Shown here: one piece after another, positions 18,715 to 29,392 of the stretch | Numbering within the stretch: position 1 is the first letter of the stretch | Layout: every line of letters starts with the position of its first letter | Assembly (NCBI RefSeq): GCF_000190535.1 | Contig: NC_015160.1 | Location: 868,001 to 932,000, forward strand | Reading direction: 5' to 3' | DNA length: 64,000 nucleotides | From: Odoribacter splanchnicus DSM 20712 | GTDB lineage: Bacteria; Bacteroidota; Bacteroidia; Bacteroidales; Marinifilaceae | Notes under the pieces: generated by a model | Seen by the model: the letters and a program-made list of their open reading frames with translations, nothing else | The model's database searches: none | Told to the model about the DNA's origin: nothing | Program-made: the position numbers and the translations under genes

Positions 18715-19680
18715 ATGATCATGGAAGATTTGGTAAAAAGGATCGATCAGTTGAAGATTAAATATGAAACATTAAAAAAAGAGATCGCCCGCAAAATTGT
18801 CGGTCAGGAAGAAATCATCGATAAAATACTGGTAGCTATTTTCAGTAACGGACATTGCCTGCTCATCGGTGTCCCCGGTTTGGCCAAGACCTTGATGGTA
18901 ACCGCTATATCCGAAACCTTAGACTTAAAATACAAGCGGATACAGTTTACGCCGGATTTAATGCCTTCCGATATTATCGGTACTGAAATCTTAGACAATC
19001 AGAAGGAATTCAGATTTATCGAGGGGCCTCTATTTGCCAATATTATCCTGGCTGACGAGATCAACCGTACTCCTCCCAAGACACAGAGTGCTTTACTGGG
19101 GGCGATGCAAGAGCAAGAAATCACTGCGGCCGGTACAACCCGGAAATTGGAACAGCCTTTTTTTGTGCTGGCTACTCAGAACCCGATAGAACAGGAAGGA
19201 ACCTATCCGCTGCCGGAAGCTCAATTAGACCGGTTCATGTTCAGTTTGATACTCGATTATCCGACTCTGGAAGAAGAAATCGCTATCGTAGAAAGCACTA
19301 CCGGACAGAAAACGGAAAAATTGAACCGTATCGTTACAGGGGAAGAAATTCTGAAATTCCAATCTGCAATCCGCCTGATGCCGGTATCGAAACATATCAC
19401 CGAATATGCCGTAAAACTAGTTGCCCGGACTCGTCCCGGACGTTCTGGGGCACATCCGCTGGCAGAGCAATACCTCAACTGGGGCGCCGGACCGCGAGCT
19501 TCTCAATTTTTAATTTCAGGAGCTAAAACACATGCAGCTTTACAAGGGAAATATGCTCCGGATATAGAAGACGTAAAATATGTAGCGGAAACTATTTTGC
19601 GGCATCGGATCTTTAAAAACTATAAAGCAGAGGCTGAACATATCCGGGTCGAAGATCTGATCCGGGAATTTATAAAATAA
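18715..19680 (+). CDS. MoxR-family AAA ATPase
   Basis: 321 residues. Walker A GVPGLAKT is at about 52-59, Walker B is ILADEINRTPPKTQSALL, and the sensor-1 region reads ATQNPIEQEGTYPLPEAQLDRF. MoxR ATPases act as chaperones that insert cofactors or mature partner proteins. The usual DUF58/VWA partner genes do not follow; instead an OstA-like gene starts 14 bp downstream. Translation may start at this ATG or two codons later (MEDLVK). Confidence 0.92.
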   Translation: MIMEDLVKRIDQLKIKYETLKKEIARKIVGQEEIIDKILVAIFSNGHCLLIGVPGLAKTLMVTAISETLDLKYKRIQFTPDLMPSDIIGTEILDNQKEFRFIEGPLFANIILADEINRTPPKTQSALLGAMQEQEITAAGTTRKLEQPFFVLATQNPIEQEGTYPLPEAQLDRFMFSLILDYPTLEEEIAIVESTTGQKTEKLNRIVTGEEILKFQSAIRLMPVSKHITEYAVKLVARTRPGRSGAHPLAEQYLNWGAGPRASQFLISGAKTHAALQGKYAPDIEDVKYVAETILRHRIFKNYKAEAEHIRVEDLIREFIK

Positions 19681-19694
19681 ACGGTCGATATAAA

Positions 19695-21188
19695 ATGTAC
19701 TTGAAAATCCTCCTATTGTCTATATGTTTTGCCGGCACAATATGCCCCTCATTTGCCCAGCAAAAAGATGTTATCGATATTCTTCATGCCGACACCTATG
19801 CCGTGAATATGAAGAGTAATATCGATAGCTTACTTGGAAATGTCAGGCTGAAGCATAAAAATATGCTGATGTTTTGCGATAAATTATACAACCATCGGGA
19901 TAGTAATTATGTGGAAGCTTTCGGTAATGTCCACGTGATTCAGAACGACACCTTGAATCTGTGGGGAGATTTTATGCTATACAATGGCAATACGGAATTT
20001 GCCAAAGTCAGGGATAACGTGATCATGAAAGACCCGAAAATTACCCTGACCACCGATTTTCTGGATTACGATGCGGCCAACCGGGTCGGCTATTACTTCA
20101 ATAAAGGGACGATAAAAGACAGTATCAACACCCTGATCAGCGACATCGGCTACTATTACCTCCCGATTAATGAAATGTTTTTTAAGGATAGTGTCAAGGT
20201 ATACACTCCCGAATATACGATGTATTCGGATACTTTGAAATATCAAACGGAAACAAAAGTCATTACGATATTGGGACCGACCAATATCTATGGCGACAAC
20301 CGAACCCTCTATTCGGAGAACGGCTGGTATAACTCACTGACTTCACATGCCGAATTATATAAAAACAATCACCTTACCTACAACGAATATTTAGGAAGGG
20401 CCGATACTTTAATTGTAGACAGCCTGTCCGGTAAGGCTATCATGCATCAAAACATCCATTTGTACGATACAGTAAATAATGTGATTGTAGAGGGAAACTA
20501 TGGCGAGGTCACGAAAAACAACGATTATGCTTATGTAACCGAGCGTGCTCAATTGATTCTGGTCGGTAAAACCGATTCCCTCTTTGTCCATGGAGATACC
20601 CTTTCAAGTAGTAAAGATTCGTTAGGTAACAACGTCCTGAAGGCCTATTACAACACGAAATTTTTCAATCCCGATCTGCAAGGAATATGCGATTCAATGA
20701 TTTTCCCGGTAGCGGATTCTACCGTATATCTTTTCGGTACTCCTATTGTCTGGGCCAGTGGTAATCAGCTAACGGGGACAACGATCGATATGCACCTCAA
20801 GAACAATGAAGTCGACCTGTTCCATTTAAATAACAAAGCATTTATCGTCAACCAGCTGGATACGGCCAAGTTCAATCAAATCAAAGGACGGAATATGACC
20901 GGTTATATCCGGCACAATGAACTTTATCTGGTGGAGGTCGATGGGAACGGCGAATCGATATACTACCCGGATGACAAAGGAGTAATTATCGGTTTGAATA
21001 AGACTATCAGTTCCGCTATTAAAATTCATTTAAAAGAAAAAAGGGTAAACCGGATTGTTTTTATTACCAAACCCGAAGGAACTTTGAATCCGCTGATCAT
21101 TGTCGATCCGAAAGATCGCTTTCTCAAAGATTTTGAATGGCATCAAGACAAACAACCCCGCAGCAAAGAAGATATCTTTAACAAATAA
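19695..21188 (+). CDS. OstA/LptA-like periplasmic protein
   Basis: 497 residues with a signal peptide (ILLLSICFAGTICPSFAQ). The body shows the repeating beta-jellyroll style of OstA-like proteins (LLGNVRLKHKNMLMFCDKLYNHRDSN, GNVHVIQNDTLNLWGD), the fold of LptA/LptD that bridges lipopolysaccharide across the periplasm. It is longer than LptA and lacks an outer-membrane barrel, matching the OstA_2-type family seen in Bacteroidetes. LPS transport is inferred from fold and from neighbouring SurA-like genes. It ends the rightward envelope cluster. Confidence 0.85.
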   Translation: MYLKILLLSICFAGTICPSFAQQKDVIDILHADTYAVNMKSNIDSLLGNVRLKHKNMLMFCDKLYNHRDSNYVEAFGNVHVIQNDTLNLWGDFMLYNGNTEFAKVRDNVIMKDPKITLTTDFLDYDAANRVGYYFNKGTIKDSINTLISDIGYYYLPINEMFFKDSVKVYTPEYTMYSDTLKYQTETKVITILGPTNIYGDNRTLYSENGWYNSLTSHAELYKNNHLTYNEYLGRADTLIVDSLSGKAIMHQNIHLYDTVNNVIVEGNYGEVTKNNDYAYVTERAQLILVGKTDSLFVHGDTLSSSKDSLGNNVLKAYYNTKFFNPDLQGICDSMIFPVADSTVYLFGTPIVWASGNQLTGTTIDMHLKNNEVDLFHLNNKAFIVNQLDTAKFNQIKGRNMTGYIRHNELYLVEVDGNGESIYYPDDKGVIIGLNKTISSAIKIHLKEKRVNRIVFITKPEGTLNPLIIVDPKDRFLKDFEWHQDKQPRSKEDIFNK

Positions 21189-21320
21189 AGTTGTGGATCC
21201 GAATAAAAAATTCCGATTAAAAAGATCAGTCTGGCTTTAACGTAGATTTTATTTTTTCTTTCTATTTCTATTCCGATTCCGGGTTTTGTACCGTCAGACC
21301 GGTCCGGTAAGGTTTTCCTT

Positions 21321-21429
21321 CACTGACCGGCGGAACTCCTCGTAGCGCAAAAAACTTTACGCTACGTTTCCGTCAGACACCACCGATCGGTCGTTCAGAA
21401 AAAGCCAGACGACCGACAGAAGCGACCGG
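21321..21429 (+). repeat. Dispersed MITE-like repeat, copy A
   Basis: Positions 21321-21413 match the reverse complement of 49116-49208 with about nine mismatches in 93. The adjoining tail (AGACGACCGACAGAAGCGACC) also occurs at 49221, but in the same orientation. A GTAGCG / CGCTAC hairpin lies inside. It fills the 280-bp gap between two convergent genes; I see no gene in that gap. Confidence 0.75.
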
Positions 21430-21468
21430 GCCCCCGAACACGAAGGCACGTTTTATTTTCTCTCCATT

Positions 21469-22650
21469 TTATTCTTCAAAATAGACCGAATAGCGATTCC
21501 AAAATTCTTCGTTAGCCTCGATATCCTCGTAATAAATCCGGCCTTCAATAACTGTAGGAGAAGTCCTGTTTACACGGGTAGTGATATACTCCATCGTCCC
21601 TTTCACCTCTTTCCCCTCTTCTTTATAGGAATATTCCACCTGAACACCACTTAGAAAGTAAACCGATTTCAATTTCTTATAGGTTGTGGTGATTGTCATT
21701 TTCACGTCGCTTTTCGGTTTTTCATTGATCGTAACCAGATTCCGGCCTAATCCATTAAAATCGCGGGAAGTCAGGTTGACGACATTCTTTAAGACTGCCA
21801 GATCTTTCAGATTGACATAAATCTCTCCGCTATAGGTCTGCACTGCCGGATCACCGGTTGTTGAAATAGAAGGATGAGTAGCCTGGTAGCTGATCACCTG
21901 AACCGAATCACCTTCATAGACCAGCTTACCTTTACTTTTCAGTTTATAATCACGGGAATTGACGATATCCAATACATTACGGGTATTCCTGACGATATCT
22001 GCTGTCAGAATATCATCGAAATAGGTCAGGCCGTCCCACACCGAAGTCACTTCGGAATTTCTACGGACCTGATTGAATTTATAATTCAATTCTTTAAAAG
22101 CCGAGGCAACATCTTCCCGATGGTATCCCTGAGCATCATAGATCGTTACCGTCGCCTCTTTTACTTTTTCCTGTCCGTCGACCTGCCGGCTATATTTAAA
22201 GTAACCTTCGTAATTATAAGGTTTAGAAATATAATTCTTGTTGATGTTGGAAACGACATTTTGCAGCATTTTCTTATAAATCAGCAATTGTCCGTATACA
22301 TCTACCTCCCCGATCCCATAAGTTTTCGGCTGCAACAGGATTTTGAGGTCGGGTTTATTTTGTATTTCATATACTTTGATATCCTTTGAAGCATAACCGA
22401 TAGCCGAGAGACGCAGGACATGGGTTGCATACCGATCCGGGATGACCAATTCGAATCGTCCGTCTACATCCGAAGCAACCCCTGCTACCGTTCCCAACAA
22501 ACCGATGTTGACAAAAGGTATAGGTTCGTTAGTCCGGGCATCCTGTACCACTCCCTTCAATACAATTTTTCCATCTTCCTGAGCCTGCCCCATACACAAG
22601 CCTCCACATATCAATAGCAATAATAAAAGAAATTTCCTGGCCATAATCAT
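21469..22650 (-). CDS. Secreted protein with carboxypeptidase-regulatory-like domain
   Basis: 393 residues with a signal peptide (FLLLLLLICGGLCMGQAQ). Residues about 28-115 are a CarboxypepD_reg-type Ig-like domain (VLKGVVQDARTNEPIPFVNIGLLGTVAGVASDVDGRFEL), common at the front of Bacteroidetes outer-membrane proteins. The rest is beta-rich with no barrel or TonB box that I can see; it resembles the N-terminal half of DUF5686-type proteins. The second Met (MARKF) is an alternative start. Function unknown; periplasmic or surface location is inferred. Confidence 0.75.
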   Translation of the reverse strand: MIMARKFLLLLLLICGGLCMGQAQEDGKIVLKGVVQDARTNEPIPFVNIGLLGTVAGVASDVDGRFELVIPDRYATHVLRLSAIGYASKDIKVYEIQNKPDLKILLQPKTYGIGEVDVYGQLLIYKKMLQNVVSNINKNYISKPYNYEGYFKYSRQVDGQEKVKEATVTIYDAQGYHREDVASAFKELNYKFNQVRRNSEVTSVWDGLTYFDDILTADIVRNTRNVLDIVNSRDYKLKSKGKLVYEGDSVQVISYQATHPSISTTGDPAVQTYSGEIYVNLKDLAVLKNVVNLTSRDFNGLGRNLVTINEKPKSDVKMTITTTYKKLKSVYFLSGVQVEYSYKEEGKEVKGTMEYITTRVNRTSPTVIEGRIYYEDIEANEEFWNRYSVYFEE

Positions 22651-22703
22651 CAGTACATTTAGTAATTCAAGCTTATTTTACGTTACGTTTCTATTTTATT
22701 TTA

Positions 22704-22711
22704 TATATTTG
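22704..22711 (+). promoter_or_regulatory. -7 box (TATATTTG) for the coiled-coil lipoprotein gene
   Basis: Exact consensus 67 bp before the ATG at 22778, in the divergent gap. Confidence 0.6.
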
Positions 22712-22777
22712 CCCCAAAGTAAGCAATTATAATGCTTAAAACCAAAATGTGTCAATAAATAATTAGAGTCACTTCAT

Positions 22778-23428
22778 ATGAGAAAAACGATTTTATACCT
22801 GAGTGGATTTATGATTATTTCATCTTTATCCGTGTCTTGCGTCTCTAAGAAGAAATTCGAAGAATTAGCCAGAGCAAAAAGAGAAGTCGATCGGAATCTG
22901 CTCGATCTGAAGCGCGATAAAAAACAGTTGGAAGATCAATTGCAACTAGCAAAGGACGATTTCAATACCATTCGGTACAAACTGACTGAAAATAATGCTG
23001 TAAAAGATAAAACGATCGACCAACTGTATACCAAATTACGCTCTTTGGAAAGCAAACAAGTGGAGTTGAAATCCGAATTGAGTAATGTTGCCGATCAGAT
23101 CAAAACTACTACTCAATCTACCAGCGAGCAAATATCGTCATTGGAAAGCAGTCTGCAAAAAGTGAGCAATGAACGGGATCAGTTGCGTCGTCAGCTGACC
23201 GAAGTACAAACCAATCTGGAATTTGAGAATCAGAAAATCAAAGCACAGCTGGAAAGTGCAACCAATAACCTGCAAGCTCAAAACGGAGAAGTTGAAAAAC
23301 TGAAAGCAGACAACGAGGAAATGACAAAAAAACTGAATTGGATCAGAAAAACAAAAGCCGACGCCGACGCAGAAATCAAAAAACTGACCAATCAGGTGAA
23401 CTTATTAAAAAAAGAACTATTAAAATAA
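22778..23428 (+). CDS. Coiled-coil lipoprotein
   Basis: 216 residues. The N-terminus has a lipobox (SSLSVSC, Cys at about 21). Everything after is heptad-patterned and highly charged (KKQLEDQLQLAKDDF, SSLESSLQKVSNERDQLRRQL), so a long rod-like periplasmic coiled coil is expected. No enzyme motif. It is followed 12 bp later by a small single-pass membrane protein, probably in the same operon. Role unknown; an envelope spacer or scaffold is plausible. Confidence 0.8.
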   Translation: MRKTILYLSGFMIISSLSVSCVSKKKFEELARAKREVDRNLLDLKRDKKQLEDQLQLAKDDFNTIRYKLTENNAVKDKTIDQLYTKLRSLESKQVELKSELSNVADQIKTTTQSTSEQISSLESSLQKVSNERDQLRRQLTEVQTNLEFENQKIKAQLESATNNLQAQNGEVEKLKADNEEMTKKLNWIRKTKADADAEIKKLTNQVNLLKKELLK

Positions 23429-23440
23429 CAGATCTACACA

Positions 23441-23815
23441 ATGATCTATATTCTATCGGGATTAACAGGGCTGCTGATTTTAGTCGCCCTGTTTACTTTT
23501 ATTCATAAACGCCGCCATAGTGAAGACCCGGAGACCATTGTCGCTCCTCCGGCAGATTGCTGCGGAGCTCATGCGATATGTGAAAAAGGATTGAAAAAAG
23601 CCAGTCCCCAAATAGATTACTTCGATGATGAAGAACTGGATGTTTACCGGCAAATTGCTCCGGAAGCCTATACCGACGAACAGATCGAAGTATTCAGGGA
23701 TATTCTTTACACCCTTCGTCCGGAAGAAGTAGAAGAATGGCTGATCAGCCTGGAAAAAAGAGAAATCAATCTCCCCTTAATCCTGCGTCAGGAAGCGATC
23801 GAGTTAATCCCCTGA
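23441..23815 (+). CDS. Small membrane protein with a CCGAH...C motif
   Basis: 124 residues. One N-terminal transmembrane helix (IYILSGLTGLLILVALFTFI), a basic stop-transfer (HKRRH), then a soluble domain starting with the Cys/His cluster DCCGAHAICEKG, which could bind a metal. The C-terminal half is acidic and helical (YDDEELD-like and LYTLRPEEVEEWLISL). I recall homologues in other Bacteroidales, sometimes labelled phospholipase without good reason. It sits between the coiled-coil lipoprotein and a convergent DUF2851 gene. Function unknown. Confidence 0.75.
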   Translation: MIYILSGLTGLLILVALFTFIHKRRHSEDPETIVAPPADCCGAHAICEKGLKKASPQIDYFDDEELDVYRQIAPEAYTDEQIEVFRDILYTLRPEEVEEWLISLEKREINLPLILRQEAIELIP

Positions 23816-23827
23816 CAGGATTTCAGA

Positions 23828-25162
<1,335 letters not shown>

Positions 25163-25213
25163 TTATCGCCATGCTTTTAGTTTTAACATTTCTCCTTTTA
25201 CTTTTATTTTTCC

Positions 25214-25221
25214 TACCTTTG
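25214..25221 (+). promoter_or_regulatory. -7 box (TACCTTTG)
   Basis: Exact TAnnTTTG match 47 bp before the ATG at 25269. Confidence 0.65.
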
Positions 25222-25268
25222 CGGAAGTCAGGAGATAAAAACGAATAAAAACAATAATGTATTAAATT

Positions 25269-26156
25269 ATGGAAGAAAATTCTATCATCAAGGACAAGAA
25301 AGACAAAATGTTAATGATCGTTATCGGTTGTTTGTCGGTAGTTCTTATTTTATTATTCATTTTCTTTTTAGTTGAAAGATCCGAAAATAAAAAACATATC
25401 GCCGCCATTCATGAGGAAAAGCAATTATTGGAACAGGAGCTTACCGATCTGAGCCATAATTACGATGATCTGAAAACCAGTAACGATACCCTGAATGAAA
25501 AACTGCAATTAGAACAGGAAAAGATCCTTACCTTAATGGATCAGATGAAGAAATTCCGCGATAACTCTTATGCAGAAATCAATCGTTATAAAAAAGAAAT
25601 CGGTACATTAAAAAATGTATTGAGAAGTTATGTGGTACAGATAGATTCTCTCAATCAGCTGAATCAAAAACTGGCAAAAGAAAATACGGAAGTACGCAAA
25701 CAAATGAATTGGGTCAGGGAACGGAATCAGAAACTTGAAAATCAGCAAAAGGACATGAAAGAAGTGATCGCCCAGGCCAGTGCCCTCCGGACAGAAAACT
25801 TCGTCGTATATCCCGTAAATAAAAGAGATAAGGAAACGAACTGGAAAAAATGTTACAACCTGAAAGCGGAATTTGTGATCACGAAAAATGTAACGGCCAA
25901 ACGGGGCGACCGGGTGATTTATCTGCGTCTGAAACGTCCGGATGACAAAGTGATCGCCTTTAGCGAAAAATCATTCTTTAAATATCAGAATGTTTCTCTG
26001 ACCTACTCCGCCAAACGGGAAATCAATTATGAAGGTGACCGGCTCGAAATGGCGATATACTGGCCTAACGACGGAAGTCTGGTCAAAGGAAAATACGTTG
26101 CAGAATTATTCAGCGACAACGAACTGATAGGGAGTACAGAATTTACGCTTAACTAA
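25269..26156 (+). CDS. Single-pass membrane protein with periplasmic coiled coil
   Basis: 295 residues. A short charged N-terminus is followed by a transmembrane helix (about 15-37, VIGCLSVVLILLFIFFLV). A coiled coil covers about 40-180 (EEKQLLEQELTDLSHNYDDL). A beta-rich C-terminal domain of about 100 residues starts at NFVVYPVNKRDKETNWKKCYN. No catalytic motif. It is expressed from its own promoter and lies 37 bp before fhs, though functional linkage is not evident. Function unknown; an envelope structural role is likely. Confidence 0.75.
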   Translation: MEENSIIKDKKDKMLMIVIGCLSVVLILLFIFFLVERSENKKHIAAIHEEKQLLEQELTDLSHNYDDLKTSNDTLNEKLQLEQEKILTLMDQMKKFRDNSYAEINRYKKEIGTLKNVLRSYVVQIDSLNQLNQKLAKENTEVRKQMNWVRERNQKLENQQKDMKEVIAQASALRTENFVVYPVNKRDKETNWKKCYNLKAEFVITKNVTAKRGDRVIYLRLKRPDDKVIAFSEKSFFKYQNVSLTYSAKREINYEGDRLEMAIYWPNDGSLVKGKYVAELFSDNELIGSTEFTLN

Positions 26157-26193
26157 TATAAAACCAACCAATAACCAACAAACAATTAAAAAC

Positions 26194-27861
26194 ATGACAG
26201 ACATAGAGATTGCAAGTACCGTAAAACTGAAACCGATCACGGAAACTGCAAAAAAATTAGGCATAGATCCGGAAGTGATAGAACTATATGGTAAATATAA
26301 AGCCAAACTCCCCCTCGACCTGATTCAGCCCGCCCGGATGCAAGGCAAGCATCTGATTTTGGTATCGGCCATCTCCCCGACTCCGGCCGGCGAGGGGAAA
26401 ACGACCATATCGATCGGATTGACCGAAGGGCTGAACCGGATCGGTAAAAAGACAACGGTTGTTTTGCGTGAACCTTCTTTAGGACCTGTATTCGGTATCA
26501 AAGGTGGTGCAACAGGAGGCGGTTACTCACAGGTGTTACCGATGGAAGATATCAATCTCCATTTTACAGGTGACTTCAATGCCATCGAGAAAGCCCATAA
26601 CTTGTTGGCAGCCCTGATCGATAATAACATCCAAAGTAAAACTTCTTCCCTGGGGTTAGATCCCCGGACTGTGACCTGGAAACGGGTAATGGATATGAAC
26701 GATCGTTCTCTGCGGCACATTATCGTCGGTTTGGGAGGTACATCATCCGGTATCCCACGGGAGACCGGTTTCGATATTACGGCAGCGTCAGAGATTATGG
26801 CGATCCTTTGCTTATCGGAAAGTTTCATGGATCTGAAAGAACGGTTGGGAAATATTTTCATCGGTTATACCTATGATAAACGTCCTTTATATGCCCGTGA
26901 CCTGAAAGCTCATGGAGCGATGGCCGCTTTATTGAAAGACGCGATCAAACCCAATCTGGTGCAAACCATCGAAGGGAATCCCGCCATCATTCATGGAGGT
27001 CCGTTTGCCAATATTGCTCAGGGAACGAATTCCGTACTGGCAACGAAGATGGGACTTTCGCTTTCAGATTTTGTCGTCACGGAGGCTGGTTTCGGTTTTG
27101 ACCTGGGTGCAGAAAAATTCTTCGATATCAAGTGTGTCAAAGCCGGTCTGAATCCGAGCGCCGTCGTTCTGGTCGCCACGATCCGGGCGCTGAAATACCA
27201 TGGAGGCGTGAAAGTCGAAAATCTGAAAGAAGAGAATACGGCAGCATTGAGAAAAGGAATCGAAAATTTGGAAAAGCATGTTGAAAATATGAAGAAATTC
27301 AATATTTGCCCCATCGTTGCTTTGAACAAATTTGTCACCGATACAGATGCTGAGATACAAATTGTTGCAGACAAATGCAAAGAACTGGGCGTGCCCATGG
27401 AAGTAGCGGAAGTTTGGGCCAAGGGAGGTGAAGGAGCTGAGAAACTGGCAATCCTGGCAGCCAAAGTAGCCGAACAATGCGTATGCAAACTAAAACCGCT
27501 CTACGAATGGAGCTGGGATATCGAAAAGAAAATAGAAACCATCGCCAAAGAAATCTATGGAGCTGCAGCTATCGATTATACAGCACAAGCCAAAAGCGAT
27601 TTGAAAAAAATCATCGCTCTGGGATTGGATAAACTCCCGGTTTGTATAGCCAAAACACAAAAATCACTGTCCGATAATCCTAAATTACTAGGTCGGCCGA
27701 AAGATTTTGTCGTTACCGTCCGCCAAATAGAAATTGCCGCCGGAGCAGGTTTTGTCATACCGATTACAGGGGAAATCATGCGAATGCCGGGACTTCCCGA
27801 GAAACCGGCTGCCGAGAATATCGATATCGACGAACAAGGTCATATCACCGGTTTATTTTAA
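26194..27861 (+). CDS. fhs: Formate-tetrahydrofolate ligase
   Basis: ATP-dependent ligase giving 10-formyl-THF, the C1 entry point into purine synthesis. 555 residues, full length for the family. The P-loop SPTPAGEGKTT is near residue 65. Other family signatures are LREPSLGPVFGIKGGATGGGYSQ (split here across GPVFGIKGGATGG) and DINLHFTGDFNAIEKAHNLL. It is probably monocistronic; a hairpin follows the stop codon. Together with ftcD in this window it feeds the folate C1 pool. Confidence 0.97.
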   Translation: MTDIEIASTVKLKPITETAKKLGIDPEVIELYGKYKAKLPLDLIQPARMQGKHLILVSAISPTPAGEGKTTISIGLTEGLNRIGKKTTVVLREPSLGPVFGIKGGATGGGYSQVLPMEDINLHFTGDFNAIEKAHNLLAALIDNNIQSKTSSLGLDPRTVTWKRVMDMNDRSLRHIIVGLGGTSSGIPRETGFDITAASEIMAILCLSESFMDLKERLGNIFIGYTYDKRPLYARDLKAHGAMAALLKDAIKPNLVQTIEGNPAIIHGGPFANIAQGTNSVLATKMGLSLSDFVVTEAGFGFDLGAEKFFDIKCVKAGLNPSAVVLVATIRALKYHGGVKVENLKEENTAALRKGIENLEKHVENMKKFNICPIVALNKFVTDTDAEIQIVADKCKELGVPMEVAEVWAKGGEGAEKLAILAAKVAEQCVCKLKPLYEWSWDIEKKIETIAKEIYGAAAIDYTAQAKSDLKKIIALGLDKLPVCIAKTQKSLSDNPKLLGRPKDFVVTVRQIEIAAGAGFVIPITGEIMRMPGLPEKPAAENIDIDEQGHITGLF

Positions 27862-27883
27862 AAACTTCTAAGGTTTACTATTT

Positions 27884-27913
27884 TGTCAGGAATGCGTATA
27901 ATCATTCCTGACA
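27884..27913 (+). terminator. Hairpin after fhs
   Basis: TGTCAGGAATG / CATTCCTGACA, an 11-bp perfect stem with an 8-base loop, 22 bp after the stop. The T-run is poor, so termination is likely but not certain. Confidence 0.55.
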
Positions 27914-27976
27914 TAAATGTATGTCTTAGCCATTAAACATTATATCATATTTATGATATTATAATTTAAAAATTAT

Positions 27977-29167
27977 ATGCGGAGTAGTAATTTAATATTT
28001 ATAGCAGGCCTCATTTTTATTCTATTGACAGATACCATATTCTGGATTCAATTGAAACAATATTTGAATAAAAAGTGGCAAATTCTATTATATGGATTAC
28101 ATACTCTCTTTTTCATCTGTACCTTAATTCTTTTTCAGTACAGCGTATCCCGCTTAAAAGGTCCCGACAGTTATTTTTGGATAGAAAAACTGATCGGTCT
28201 GTTATTTTTATTCTATACACCGAAACTCATTTATACCGTTTTCAACGGAATCGGTCTGTTATTACGGAGATGTTGTCAGAGGATATCCAAACTGATCCGT
28301 TTATTTTCGGGTATCCTGGCAGGAGCACTTTTCCTGATTCTACTATATAGTCTTACTCTAGGGCGTTATAATTATAAAATTGAAACCGTAAATCTGACTT
28401 TGGAAAATTTGCCGGCCGAATTCGATCATTTCAAGATTGTACAACTTTCGGATATCCACTTGGGAAGTTTCGGAGAAAGTTACCCCGGTATGCGGAAATT
28501 AGTCGGGGAAGTCAATCGTTTACAACCGGACATCATTGTATTTACAGGAGATATGGTCAATAATTTCGCAGCAGAAATGTCCCCCTGGATCACTCTATTT
28601 CAAGAAATGAAAGCTTCTTACGGTAAATATGCCATTACCGGGAATCATGATTACGGCGATTATACCCGTTGGCCTACTGAAACGGACAAACGGAACAACC
28701 TGAACCAATTTTTTGAAAATATGAAGTCGATGGGATTTCATATGTTGAACAATGACCGTATTCCCATCGTCGAAGGCAGGGACACGCTTTGGCTTGTGGG
28801 GGTCGAGAATTGGGGCAATCCCCCTTTTCCCCGTTACGGGAAATTGGATGTCGCTATAGATTCTCTCCCCGGGCAAGCTTGCATCATCCTTTTATCCCAT
28901 GACCCGTCACACTGGAGAGGTGAAGTATTACAAGTACCCCGGATAGCCCTGACCCTTTCCGGTCATACCCATGCTATGCAATTCGGAATCAAGATCGGAA
29001 AAAACGAATGGAGTCCGGCACAATATATTTATCCGGAATACGACGGATTATACCGGCATCAAAATCAATATTTATATGTCAGTCGCGGACAAGGTTATCT
29101 TGGGTTTCCCGGTAGAATCGGTTTGAGACCTGTGATCACCGAATTCATCCTGCACCCAAACCGCTAG
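27977..29167 (+). CDS. Membrane-anchored calcineurin-like metallophosphoesterase
   Basis: 396 residues. The first about 125 residues hold several transmembrane helices. The C-terminal domain has the full dinuclear metal motif set: QLSDIHLGSF (D-x-H), GDMVNN (GD), GNHDYGD (GNHD) and LSGHTHAMQF (GHTH). It resembles the YkuE/YaeI group, some members of which act on lipid or phosphodiester substrates; the substrate here is unknown. The split phosphatase gene starts 32 bp downstream, so the two were probably one operon before the IS entered. Confidence 0.88.
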   Translation: MRSSNLIFIAGLIFILLTDTIFWIQLKQYLNKKWQILLYGLHTLFFICTLILFQYSVSRLKGPDSYFWIEKLIGLLFLFYTPKLIYTVFNGIGLLLRRCCQRISKLIRLFSGILAGALFLILLYSLTLGRYNYKIETVNLTLENLPAEFDHFKIVQLSDIHLGSFGESYPGMRKLVGEVNRLQPDIIVFTGDMVNNFAAEMSPWITLFQEMKASYGKYAITGNHDYGDYTRWPTETDKRNNLNQFFENMKSMGFHMLNNDRIPIVEGRDTLWLVGVENWGNPPFPRYGKLDVAIDSLPGQACIILLSHDPSHWRGEVLQVPRIALTLSGHTHAMQFGIKIGKNEWSPAQYIYPEYDGLYRHQNQYLYVSRGQGYLGFPGRIGLRPVITEFILHPNR

Positions 29168-29199
29168 CTAACTTCTCCCTAAGTGCCTCTTTATCATCT

Positions 29200-29249
29200 A
29201 TGAAAATAAGTCAGAACATCAGTTTTTCAAAACAATTGATTATTTACTT
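29200..29249 (+). pseudogene. 5' fragment of the SpoIIE-type phosphatase gene, cut by an IS
   Basis: The ATG at 29200 opens the frame MKISQNISFSKQLIIY, which runs into the IS at 29250. Removing the IS and one ACTT copy joins it in frame to LILVLFVVFFL of the gene resuming at 30937. That gives a 630-residue protein whose first transmembrane helix is complete. This is direct sequence evidence of an insertion near codon 17. Confidence 0.88.
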
Positions 29250-29266
29250 AGGGATATTCAGTAAAT
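29250..29266 (+). repeat. Left terminal inverted repeat of the IS
   Basis: AGGGATATTCAGTAAAT, perfectly complementary to 30916-30932, directly preceded by ACTT. Confidence 0.92.
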
Positions 29267-29277
29267 AGTATAAAATT

Positions 29278-29324
29278 AGCCAACTAATTCATACACAAAA
29301 TGTTGCGAATTAGTTGGCTTTTTT
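29278..29324 (+). terminator. Terminator inside the IS left end
   Basis: AGCCAACTAATTC / GAATTAGTTGGCT is a 13-bp perfect stem with a 16-base loop, followed by TTTTTT. It should stop transcription entering the IS from the metallophosphoesterase side and so shield the transposase gene. Confidence 0.85.
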
Positions 29325-29392
29325 GTATCTTTAGGTATTCCCCCGCAAATAAGGTTTGGAATCCAAAACGGGGGAAATTCCCCAACAAAGAT

